This document shows, piece after piece, positions 36,679 through 45,019 of a stretch of 64,000 bases of DNA. The notes under the pieces are model-generated. The model saw only the letters and a program-made list of their open reading frames with translations. It had not been told where the DNA came from and ran no database searches. The stretch lies in NCBI RefSeq assembly GCF_004752005.1, contig NZ_CP038493.1, positions 124,001-188,000 of the forward strand, read 5' to 3'. Numbering within the stretch: the first letter of the stretch is position 1; the number at the start of each line of letters is the position of its first letter. Source of the DNA: Thalassotalea sp. HSM 43 (lineage in GTDB: Bacteria; Pseudomonadota; Gammaproteobacteria; Enterobacterales; Alteromonadaceae). The position numbers and the translations under genes are program-made.

Positions 36679-37680
36679 TTATGACTGCAAATTAGCTGCC
36701 TTGTGTTTTCGATATTGCTTAGGCGTTAAGCCTGTCCACTCTTTAAATGCACGAGCAAAGTTACTTGGATTTTTGTAGCCAAGCATGGTTGCAATATCTA
36801 TAATTTTATCATCACTATTTAACAGTGAGTCTATAGCCAAATCAAAGCGCATTTGCTGTATAACCTCTTTAAAGCTCGTATTCTCATTCGCTAAGTAGCG
36901 CTGAATTGTCCTTACCGGTAAGCCAACTTTAGTGGGCACATCTACCAATTGAGGTAGCTTTTCTTTGCCATACGGCATTAGTGCATAGCGCAGATTTGAC
37001 TTAAATGTAGGGGGGATGATTTTTTGTTGTTTACTTGCATCAATATAACGTTCAACCTCGTCGCTAATACGTCCTAGCTTTTCATTTGGAATAAAGAAAC
37101 CTAGGTTTTTTGAATTGTCTGTTATCGAGGCTTCAGGAAAATACCGGTTAAACACGTTATGGCTATCTTTGTGCTGCACATTGATTAATTCTGGCTGCCA
37201 ATTAGAGCCAACAAATAGTTGTACAAACTTTAGCATATCGGCGAATACAGCTTGTTGCATAGGAACCAGTCCGTCGATAAAGTGCGACTGCGATTGAGCG
37301 ATAAACCAACTACCGTGCCATTGGTGAGTCAACATAAATGCAGCATGCGACGATATTGTTGCTAAATAATCAAGTAATAAACATATGCCATCATGGGCAC
37401 TTTGAGCAATGGGCAACACGTCATCGATAAAGACGCTTAAACCTGCAAGATTCGAACTTTCTGATATATGAAATCCAAGCGCTTGATCTTCACTATAATC
37501 ATAAGCAACTTGCATCAATTTCCACCACGAATAGGTGGCGATAATTCGATGTTTTCCTTCTAGAACTTCAACCGGAAAATTAGCCTCTTCTAATAATTGG
37601 TATACCGGTGCATTTATACCTTGCAGAAATCGCACAACAGGCATAACGGCTTGCGTATTTACTAGATGAATATTTTGCAT
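36679..37680 (-). CDS. AraC-family transcriptional regulator
   Basis: The 333-residue protein has the N-terminal ligand-binding domain of the OruR/ArgR-like AraC group (about residues 20-200) and a C-terminal double helix-turn-helix: PTKVGLPVRTIQRYLANENTSF and IIDIATMLGYKNPSNFARAFKEWTGLTPKQYR. It diverges from the M19-like dipeptidase gene at 37838 with a 157-bp region between them, so it probably controls that gene, perhaps also the flavoprotein gene beyond it. The inducer is unknown. Confidence 0.9.
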   Translation of the reverse strand: MQNIHLVNTQAVMPVVRFLQGINAPVYQLLEEANFPVEVLEGKHRIIATYSWWKLMQVAYDYSEDQALGFHISESSNLAGLSVFIDDVLPIAQSAHDGICLLLDYLATISSHAAFMLTHQWHGSWFIAQSQSHFIDGLVPMQQAVFADMLKFVQLFVGSNWQPELINVQHKDSHNVFNRYFPEASITDNSKNLGFFIPNEKLGRISDEVERYIDASKQQKIIPPTFKSNLRYALMPYGKEKLPQLVDVPTKVGLPVRTIQRYLANENTSFKEVIQQMRFDLAIDSLLNSDDKIIDIATMLGYKNPSNFARAFKEWTGLTPKQYRKHKAANLQS

Positions 37681-37837
37681 ACTAAAATTGGTTTACCTAG
37701 ATTACTACCATGTAATTAAAGTGTAAAAAATCTAATTGTGGCGCCTAATGATGCTTTTTTAATAGAAGTAATACTAGAATTGTTTTAATCAGTTTGCGAA
37801 CAACAACGTTTAATCTCAACCTTTGATGGAAGTATTT

Positions 37838-39088
37838 ATGCAACTTAAAGCGATTTCTTTAGCAGTATTGACCACCTTTGCTTATTCGGCGACAGCACAT
37901 GACATTGGACTGGAGCATAAACATGTTGAGGGTGGCCATATCGCAGGTACTAAGTTTGTATCGAACAATGACATCAAAGCGACTCTTTGGGATCCTAGAG
38001 GGAAATCCGAAGCAGAAATAAATAAACGAGCGGAATATGTCGCAGCATTTTTTGATGCTGGACGAACTGATGAAGACAGAAAACAAGATGACAAAATAAA
38101 AGCACGTTATAAAGACGCTATCGTCATTAATGCGTTAATGCCTTCAGGAGTAGGTATTCAAGGAGTGCCAAACGAAAAGTATGCCGAAGCAATAAAGAAA
38201 AACCAAGATAACCAGGTCTCTTTAATTTCAACATCAGTATGGGCTTTTGAAGGCGTAAATGACGTATCTTTTGAAGATACTCTAAAGCGTTCGGATCAAG
38301 TGCATAAAGAACTAGGTGTTGTAAAAGTATCAACCACTAAAGAAATTCGCCAAGCGAAAAAAGATGGCAAAATGGCGGCTATGTATAATTCGCAAGGTGC
38401 CGATTTTGTCATTGAAGATTTAGATAAAGTTGCTTGGGCAAAAGAGCAAGGTATTGGGGTTATGAATTTTACTTATAACAACGACAATGCCTTAGCGGGA
38501 GGCGGTCAAAATCCAGAAAATAACGGTGTTACTGATCTAGGCTATAAGTTTATTGAACGAATGAATAAAGAGCGAGTTATTATCGATTGCTCACATTCTT
38601 CAGATCAAACATGTATTGATATGGCAAAGCACTCAAAACTTCCTGTTATAGCAAGCCATTCAGGTGTCTACAAACTTTATGAACATGGACGCAATCTAAG
38701 TGATGAGGCAATAAAGGCAATTGCAGCAACCGACGGCGCTGTTTGTACCGTCGCTTTGGGGCTTTTCCTGAATGTCAGCGGAACAGCGTCTATGGAAGAT
38801 ATTGCTACACACGTGCAATATGTTGGCCAGCTCGTCGGTCGTGATCATACGTGTTATGCATCAGATTACTCTCATATGTATGGCGACTTCTTAAAAGCCT
38901 TTATTGGTGTGGTCGACAAGTACCCACCAGAGAAAGGTTTTGGAGCACCCGCACAAAACGCCGGTGGCGGCGATATCTGGGGTGTAGCGCGCATACTTGA
39001 AACCAAATATAACTGGAAAGAAGATGAAATTCGCGGCTTTTTAGGCGAAAACCTAATGCGCGTCTATAAAGCGAATTGGGGTAAATAA
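37838..39088 (+). CDS. Exported membrane-dipeptidase-like protein (peptidase family M19)
   Basis: The 416-residue protein has a signal peptide (residues 1-20, ending TAH). The M19 fold is clear: GIGVMNFTYNNDNALAGGG near residue 207, IIDCSHSSDQTCID near residue 248, PVIASHSGVYKLYEHGRNLSDEAI near residue 270 and CYASDYSHMYGD near residue 345. However, the N-terminal His-x-Asp metal pair is replaced (VINALMPSG), and the bridging Glu position reads Gln (NSQGAD). A one-metal or altered activity is possible. The ATG at 37838 follows GGAAG. It is divergent from an AraC regulator. Confidence 0.85.
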   Translation: MQLKAISLAVLTTFAYSATAHDIGLEHKHVEGGHIAGTKFVSNNDIKATLWDPRGKSEAEINKRAEYVAAFFDAGRTDEDRKQDDKIKARYKDAIVINALMPSGVGIQGVPNEKYAEAIKKNQDNQVSLISTSVWAFEGVNDVSFEDTLKRSDQVHKELGVVKVSTTKEIRQAKKDGKMAAMYNSQGADFVIEDLDKVAWAKEQGIGVMNFTYNNDNALAGGGQNPENNGVTDLGYKFIERMNKERVIIDCSHSSDQTCIDMAKHSKLPVIASHSGVYKLYEHGRNLSDEAIKAIAATDGAVCTVALGLFLNVSGTASMEDIATHVQYVGQLVGRDHTCYASDYSHMYGDFLKAFIGVVDKYPPEKGFGAPAQNAGGGDIWGVARILETKYNWKEDEIRGFLGENLMRVYKANWGK

Positions 39089-39359
39089 CCTCTAAAAACG
39101 GATATGATATTTGTCATTGGGGCGGTAATGATGCGGTGCCAATGACAGTGTTATTTTTATAGCTATTTTTAAGAGCATAAGTATAGCAACCGCTCGAACA
39201 ACACTCCCCTTAATAAAGCCATCGTTTTATATCTCAGCAATCCAAACATATTTTTAATTCGTACTAGTTAATACTGTTCTATTTTCGTCTGCTATTACCT
39301 TTTTAAACCGCAAAAAAGCGTCTAAAGTGAAAGTAGAGGAACAAAAAAAAGAAGCCCGT

Positions 39360-40493
39360 ATGAGTGATGAACTTCCCACTGTTGTAGTTGGTGCCGGTGT
39401 TATAGGCATTGCCATAGCCCGCGAGTTGGCCATGGCAGGCAAACAGGTGATTATTTTAGAGCAAACGGAAAGTTTTGGCACTCAAGTATCCAGTCGCAAT
39501 TCAGGTGTAATTCACGCCGGCCTTTATTATTCGACCAACAGTCTAAAAGCACAACTGTGCGTTAGAGGTAAGCAGTTATTATATGACTATTGCCAACAAC
39601 GCCATATCCAGCATAAACGTATTGGCAAATTAGTGGTTGCTACCAATCAACAAGACATGGTTAAACTCGATAGATTAACCAGTCAAGGTATGGTCAATGG
39701 CGTGACCGATCTAAACATCATTCGCTCTGAGCAGATCAAAGAGCTCGAACCTAACATCACCGCCATCGCCGCTTTGCACTCTCCGTCGACCGGCATTATC
39801 GACGTGCATGATTTATTGGTCAATTTGTTGTCTGATGTTGAACGTCACGATGGCATTATTGCCTACCATAGTCGCGTCGAGAGCGTAGAAAAAACCAAGC
39901 AAGGTTTTCTCATGCACATTTCAGTGAAAGATGAGTTATCTGATACCTATGAGGATTACCCATTAGAATGCCAACAACTGGTCAATGCAGCAGGTTTAGG
40001 GGCGCAATCGTTAGCTCGAACAATAACCGATTTCCCACAATCCTTGATCCCCAATCAATTTTTAGCCAAAGGCAACTATTTTGCCTTGGAAGGTAAATCT
40101 CCTTTCAATCACCTGATCTATCCACTGCCAAATAGCGCCGGGTTAGGCGCTCACTCATTAGTCGACTTTCAAGGACGAGTAAGGTTTGGCCCTGATGTTG
40201 AATGGGTAGACCATATAAACTACGACGTCAGTGAGGATAGGAAAGCGATGTTTATCGAACAGATTCAGCGCTACTATCCAGCCCTTGACCCCAGTAAATT
40301 ACACGCTGACTTTGCTGGTATTCGCCCGAAAATTGTTGGCCCCGATACCGGCACCACCGATTTTATGATCCAATCCGAGACTGAGCATGGCTTTGCTGGA
40401 CTGGTTAATTTATTTGGCATAGAAAGCCCAGGGCTCACCTCATCTTTAGCCATCGCTGAATATTGTAAAAATCTACTATTATCAGCTAATTAA
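39360..40493 (+). CDS. FAD-dependent oxidoreductase, L-2-hydroxyglutarate oxidase-like
   Basis: The 377-residue DAO-family flavoprotein has the dinucleotide loop VGAGVIGIAIAREL near residue 8, followed by SSRNSGVIHAGLYY, the signature of LhgO/L2HGDH proteins (the conserved Arg-Asn-Ser and His). The C-terminal IRPKIVGPDTGTTDFMIQ and NLFGIESPGLTSSLAIAEY segments also fit that group. It should oxidise L-2-hydroxyglutarate, or a related 2-hydroxy acid, and pass electrons to the quinone pool. The start at 39360 (MSDELPTVVVGAG) follows AAAGAAG; a frame beginning 33 bp upstream is less likely. Confidence 0.85.
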   Translation: MSDELPTVVVGAGVIGIAIARELAMAGKQVIILEQTESFGTQVSSRNSGVIHAGLYYSTNSLKAQLCVRGKQLLYDYCQQRHIQHKRIGKLVVATNQQDMVKLDRLTSQGMVNGVTDLNIIRSEQIKELEPNITAIAALHSPSTGIIDVHDLLVNLLSDVERHDGIIAYHSRVESVEKTKQGFLMHISVKDELSDTYEDYPLECQQLVNAAGLGAQSLARTITDFPQSLIPNQFLAKGNYFALEGKSPFNHLIYPLPNSAGLGAHSLVDFQGRVRFGPDVEWVDHINYDVSEDRKAMFIEQIQRYYPALDPSKLHADFAGIRPKIVGPDTGTTDFMIQSETEHGFAGLVNLFGIESPGLTSSLAIAEYCKNLLLSAN

Positions 40494-40634
40494 ATGCATT
40501 TGGCAGTTAGCAAAGTTAGCAAACTCGTTCTATTATTAATTTATTCAACAAGCGTTGTAATCTAAAGCCGTGTTTACATCAAATTTAACTACTCAATTGT
40601 CGAACAAAAATAATCGATAACAAGGGAGTCAAAC

Positions 40635-42536
40635 ATGACCTTTAACTACTCGTTATTGGCTGCGTCGCTGGTTTTATGTCTATCGCAAAGTGTGCAGGCC
40701 GCTAACAAAGATGAAAATGCCAAGTCGTTCTCTCCTCCTGCCAATTCAGATATGCCACGCAATGTGTACTGGGGTGATTCCCATTTGCATACGGGTTTAT
40801 CGCTCGATGCCGGTTTATTCGGTAATACCGTGGGATTGGACGAAGCATACCGCTTAGCCAAAGGCGAGGAAATTACATCATCTACGGGCTTACCGGTAAA
40901 ACTCGCGCGACCTTTAGATTGGTTGATTGTTACTGACCACACCGATTTGATGGGTATAGCCACCGATATAAAATCCGGTACCGATAACATCCTTGCGGAT
41001 CCAAAAGGCAAAGAGTGGCACGAAGGCTTTAAAAAAGGCGGCCGCGAAGCAGGTAAAGCGGCGTTCGATTTGATCACTAACTTTGCGCAAATGACCTTAC
41101 CTGAACAAATCCTTGAAGATTACAGCCCTGGCTCTGAAGTATTTGACGGTGTATGGAAAGATATCGTTGAAGCCGCCGACAGACACAACGAACCGGGTCT
41201 ATTCACAGCGTTTATAGGTTTTGAGTGGACATCAGTGCCTAAAGGTTTCAATTTGCACCGCAATGTCATTATTAGAGACAATGCCGACAAAGCATTGCAA
41301 GTGGTTCCTGCGGTGACGCAAAAACCCAAAGGTAGCACCGACCCAAAATCATTGTACAAGTGGCTTGAAGACTACCAAAACACCACAGGCGGTAAAGCAT
41401 TCGCTTTCGCCCACAACGGTAACCTATCAAATGGTTGGATGTTTCCTACAGAGAAAACCTATCATGGCGGCGAAGTTGACATGGAATACGTCAGCGCTCG
41501 AGCTAAATGGGAACCGCATTATGAAATCACCCAAATTAAAGGTGATGGGGAGACTCACCCTTATTTGTCACCAGATGACGAGTTTGCAGATTATGAAACC
41601 TGGGATGTCGGTAATTTAGATATTACCGAGTTGAAAAAACCAGAAATGTTAAAAGGCGAATATGGCCGAGAAGCCCTAAAACAAGGCTTGTTGTTAGAGA
41701 AGAAATTTGGTGTTAATCCATACAAGTTTGGTATTGGTGGTGCAACAGACAGCCACACATCATTAGCAACCGCTGATGAAGATAACTTTTTCAGCAAATC
41801 GGTTAGCGTAGAGCCAAGCAAAGAGCGTATTAACCACCCATTTATTGAATCAAAATTAGGTGCCATTGAAGGCTACATGATTACCGCGTCCGGTTATACC
41901 GGAGTATGGGCCTCAGATAACACCCGAGAAGCCATATACGATGCCATTGAGCGTAAAGAAACCTACGCCACAACCGGTCCTCGTATGACAGTAAGATTTT
42001 TCGGTGGCTGGCAATATGCACAAGACGATGCCAATGCCAGCAATGTTGCTGAAATAGGCTATGCCAAAGGTGTGCCTATGGGCGGTGATTTACTCGGTGC
42101 AGATGGTAAAGCACCAAACTTCATCATCTCCGCATTAAAAGATCCGATGAGCGGCAACCTTGACCGTATACAGGTCATAAAAGGTTGGGTAGACAAAGAC
42201 GGTAAAGCACATGAACGCATCTTTGATGTTGCCGTATCAGATGGTCGCAAGATTGACAGCAATGGTCGTTGTAAAACGCCGGTCGGTAATACCGTTGATG
42301 CCGACACCGCGACGTACAGCAACAGCATTGGTGATACCCAATTGGCAACAGTGTGGACAGATCCTGATTTTGATGCCTCAGAATCGGCGTTTTATTATGT
42401 CCGTGTTCTGGAAATCCCAACACCGCGTTGGGTGCTATATGACAAAGTTCGACTGGGCGCTGAAATCCCTGATGAGTCAGAAGTATTTACCCAAGAGCGT
42501 GCGTACACATCACCTATTTGGTATTCACCAAAATAA
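40635..42536 (+). CDS. Exported DUF3604-family protein
   Basis: The 633-residue protein starts with a signal peptide (cleavage after QAA at about residue 23). The domain is DUF3604, related to PHP-type metal hydrolases: [11 protein letters not shown] near residue 45, [10 protein letters not shown] near residue 95, [11 protein letters not shown] near residue 194, [13 protein letters not shown] near residue 257 and GATDSHTS near residue 370 supply the expected His and Asp ligands. Its substrate is unknown. Downstream lie a parvulin-type isomerase and a HupE/UreJ protein, a recurring trio in marine bacteria. GGGAG lies eight bases before the ATG. Confidence 0.88.
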   Translation: MTFNYSLLAASLVLCLSQSVQAANKDENAKSFSPPANSDMPRNVYWGDSHLHTGLSLDAGLFGNTVGLDEAYRLAKGEEITSSTGLPVKLARPLDWLIVTDHTDLMGIATDIKSGTDNILADPKGKEWHEGFKKGGREAGKAAFDLITNFAQMTLPEQILEDYSPGSEVFDGVWKDIVEAADRHNEPGLFTAFIGFEWTSVPKGFNLHRNVIIRDNADKALQVVPAVTQKPKGSTDPKSLYKWLEDYQNTTGGKAFAFAHNGNLSNGWMFPTEKTYHGGEVDMEYVSARAKWEPHYEITQIKGDGETHPYLSPDDEFADYETWDVGNLDITELKKPEMLKGEYGREALKQGLLLEKKFGVNPYKFGIGGATDSHTSLATADEDNFFSKSVSVEPSKERINHPFIESKLGAIEGYMITASGYTGVWASDNTREAIYDAIERKETYATTGPRMTVRFFGGWQYAQDDANASNVAEIGYAKGVPMGGDLLGADGKAPNFIISALKDPMSGNLDRIQVIKGWVDKDGKAHERIFDVAVSDGRKIDSNGRCKTPVGNTVDADTATYSNSIGDTQLATVWTDPDFDASESAFYYVRVLEIPTPRWVLYDKVRLGAEIPDESEVFTQERAYTSPIWYSPK

Positions 42537-42547
42537 TAACAAAATAA

Positions 42548-42579
42548 CACCATGACCAGCTTAAACTCTGGTCATGGTG
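42548..42579 (+). other. Intercistronic 12-bp hairpin
   Basis: Perfect stem CACCATGACCAG/CTGGTCATGGTG with an 8-nt loop lies between the DUF3604 and isomerase genes. There is no T-tract, so it may stabilise the upstream mRNA or reduce read-through only partly. Confidence 0.6.
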
Positions 42580-42594
42580 ATACGTGGTAGCTAT

Positions 42595-43425
42595 ATGTTA
42601 AAAAGAATAATTCGCGATCCCCTACTCCATTTCCTCCTTCTTTCAGCAACAATATTGCTGGCTTATCAGTGGCGTAATCAGCAACAAAACGATGATTACA
42701 TGATTGTGGTAAGCGAAGGCCGTGTACAACAACTTAAAAATGACATTGTTGATCGCAAGCAACGCCAACCTGTCGCACAAGAACTCGATATCGCCATTCA
42801 AAGCTATGCGCTGAACGAAATATACCTTAAAGAGGCGCGAGAACTTGGTTTGAATAAAGGCGATAGAGTCATTGACCGTCGATTAAGACAAAAGATGGAG
42901 TACTTGCTCGAAGAAATGGCGTTAGTGCAATCACCATCAGAGCAAGAATTAAAAGCATATTATCAGGAGCATAGTGACCGATATCTTGCAGAAGAAACCT
43001 ACAGTTTTAGCCAAGTCTATATCTCCATAGATCGCAGCGAGCAAGAGCTTAATAACGCATTAAAACAACAGCAACAACGAATTGCCCAAGGACTGTTGCC
43101 GCAAGGTGATGCAAGTATGCTAACCAAGAAATTTGAACAACGCTCTAGTGCTCAAATACAACGCCAATTTGGTGCACAATTTAGCGATAAGCTAAAACAG
43201 CTGCCACTCAACACGTGGAGTGAGGCGATAGATTCTGGCTACGGTAAGCACTTTGTTATGGTTCGTGAACACACACCGGCGGCGCCGCGCGACTATGAAG
43301 CAGTGAAAGAAACTGTCTTGTACGATTGGCAATATGATATGGCACAAAGCTTCAAACAAGCCTACGAAAGTGAATTGCTCGAGCGATATCAAATCAATAT
43401 TGAGAAACCACAGGGCGATTCATAA
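42595..43425 (+). CDS. Membrane-anchored parvulin-type peptidyl-prolyl isomerase
   Basis: The 276-residue protein has an N-terminal membrane segment (about residues 9-24) and a periplasmic body. The first half resembles the SurA N-like helical chaperone module (AIQSYALNEIYLKEARELGL), and the segment from residue 115 (YYQEHSDRYLAEETYSFSQVYIS) starts a parvulin/PpiC-like domain that appears divergent. I start at 42595 (MLKRIIRDPLLHF) because the positively charged start and membrane helix fit. The stop overlaps the next start codon by one base (TAATG), so it is translationally coupled to the HupE/UreJ gene. Confidence 0.8.
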   Translation: MLKRIIRDPLLHFLLLSATILLAYQWRNQQQNDDYMIVVSEGRVQQLKNDIVDRKQRQPVAQELDIAIQSYALNEIYLKEARELGLNKGDRVIDRRLRQKMEYLLEEMALVQSPSEQELKAYYQEHSDRYLAEETYSFSQVYISIDRSEQELNNALKQQQQRIAQGLLPQGDASMLTKKFEQRSSAQIQRQFGAQFSDKLKQLPLNTWSEAIDSGYGKHFVMVREHTPAAPRDYEAVKETVLYDWQYDMAQSFKQAYESELLERYQINIEKPQGDS

Positions 43426-44411
43426 TGCTGCGTTATCTACTAGCAAGTTGGTGTTTATTGGCAAGCTTTGTCAGTGTTGCTGATGATTTTCGCCCTGCAT
43501 CGTTGACCATACAAGCCATTGACCAATCTCAATATGAAGTGCTTTGGAAAGTGCCTATTAAAAATAACAAGGCGCCAGCGTTTGCAATAATCTTCGATGA
43601 TCAAACAATACAACAGTCACCGATTCGTACTCGCAGTCTCGGCTCTGCGTATATCCAGTCATGGAAAATCAGCAGAGCGCATGGCATTGGCGGATTAACC
43701 CTAACCATTGAAGGATTAAAAGGCTCTAACTACGAGGCTATCTTGCGCATCATCACCCCTGACGGTAACTTATTGTCGACGGTATTGAACACCGAAAATG
43801 ATCAGTATGCCGTGCCTACAACCTTGACCATGGCCAAATTCGATGTGTTTAGCAGTTACACCATACTTGGCTTTGAACACATATTAATTGGTTTGGATCA
43901 TTTGCTGTTTGTATTGGCTCTGATTTTGTTGGTTGTTGGTTGGAAGAAACTCATTTGGACCATTACCTTCTTCACCCTAGCTCACAGTATTACCCTCGCA
44001 GCGGTGACTCTTAATTGGTTTACTTTACCTGGTCCGCCAGTTGAGGCGATCATCGCCCTGTCTATCGTCTTTCTTGCCAGAGAATTAATTTATGTTTATC
44101 GCGGCAATGACAGCATTACCGCGCGCTATCCATGGATCGTTGCATTCACCTTTGGTTTATTACACGGCATGGGCTTTGCGGGTGCTCTGGGGGATATCGG
44201 ATTACCGCAAAATGAAGTCTTACTGGCGCTATTGTCCTTTAATATTGGCGTAGAGCTTGGTCAATTGACTTTCGTATGTGCGATGCTGGTGGTCATTACG
44301 GCAGCTAAAAAGTGGTTGTCGTCATTGCCCAAATGGAGTCAGCAAGTACCTGCGTATGGCATTGGTACTCTGGCGAGTTTTTGGTTAATTGAACGGTTAA
44401 TGCTGTTTTAA
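43425..44411 (+). CDS. HupE/UreJ-family membrane protein
   Basis: The 328-residue protein has a signal peptide, a beta-rich exported domain (about residues 20-130), then six or seven helices that carry the HupE/UreJ motif: GFEHILIGLDHLLFVLALILL near residue 145, FTLAHSITLAA near residue 182 and FGLLHGMGFAGAL near residue 245, with several conserved His residues. Related proteins are thought to handle nickel or cobalt, but this exported-domain subgroup is uncharacterised. It is coupled to the isomerase gene. Confidence 0.85.
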   Translation: MLRYLLASWCLLASFVSVADDFRPASLTIQAIDQSQYEVLWKVPIKNNKAPAFAIIFDDQTIQQSPIRTRSLGSAYIQSWKISRAHGIGGLTLTIEGLKGSNYEAILRIITPDGNLLSTVLNTENDQYAVPTTLTMAKFDVFSSYTILGFEHILIGLDHLLFVLALILLVVGWKKLIWTITFFTLAHSITLAAVTLNWFTLPGPPVEAIIALSIVFLARELIYVYRGNDSITARYPWIVAFTFGLLHGMGFAGALGDIGLPQNEVLLALLSFNIGVELGQLTFVCAMLVVITAAKKWLSSLPKWSQQVPAYGIGTLASFWLIERLMLF

Positions 44412-44433
44412 CTCGGGCTTAATTAGATTGGAC

Positions 44434-44462
44434 ACAAAAAAAAGGCCAGCCCGAAGGCCGGC
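44434..44462 (-). terminator. Minus-strand terminator with no annotated gene upstream
   Basis: Read on the minus strand, stem GCCGGCC/GGCTGGC (one G-U pair, loop TTCG) is followed by eight T. No minus-strand protein gene precedes it for 600 bp, which points to an RNA gene. Confidence 0.75.
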
Positions 44463-44560
44463 ACTCAGAGTTTACTCTCCCCTAAGAGTTCTTTGCTAAT
44501 TGCCGATAAATGGCAATTACAGCTTGTGGCAACGATATAGTTAATAGAGCTGTGCACAGG
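44436..44560 (-). ncRNA. Candidate intergenic small RNA
   Basis: Upstream of the terminator, the minus strand carries two further hairpins: AATTGCC-N7-GGCAATT (about 44499-44519) and ACTCT-N6-AGAGT (about 44473-44488), the latter exposing AGGGGA. The 600-bp gap between hupE and the regulator gene contains no good protein frame. The 5' end is not defined; the span given is an estimate. The rest of the gap (44560-45019) should hold the promoter of the gene at 45020. Confidence 0.4.
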
Positions 44561-45019
44561 CTTACACTGGTTTAGATAATGCAGCGCGCTGTGTTCAGTG
44601 TTCGTATGCTGTGATTTACGATCTATAACCGTCAACTGACATACCTAACCCAGCTCTATCAATGTAGGGCGTTTTCGATCAACCCCGCAATCAATACTGC
44701 TATCCATATCAGCAGCTTTTAATACATGCCGCGGTGCCAACAAGACGTTCAATTCAAATTATGCGGCGAATAGTAAGGATTTTGTTAAGTTTTCGCTAAT
44801 GAATTACATACATATGCATTATGTAAAAAAGGCATAGGTTTGTAACAACAATGACTTAATCGAACATTGTTGCTCAATTGATAAGATATATTTGTGAAAA
44901 ATTTGAATAAAGTTGTTAACTTAGGCGAAAATAATTGAATAAATTTGTCATATTGGGCACTATACATGTCCTTAATTTTTGAACATAGGTCTAATTATTC
45001 TGCGTAAGGGTTTACAAAC

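Noticed and set aside
44785-44967. A 60-codon minus-strand frame in the gap before the winged-helix regulator
   Set aside because: No good Shine-Dalgarno, biased A/T-rich composition and overlap with the probable promoter of the regulator gene.
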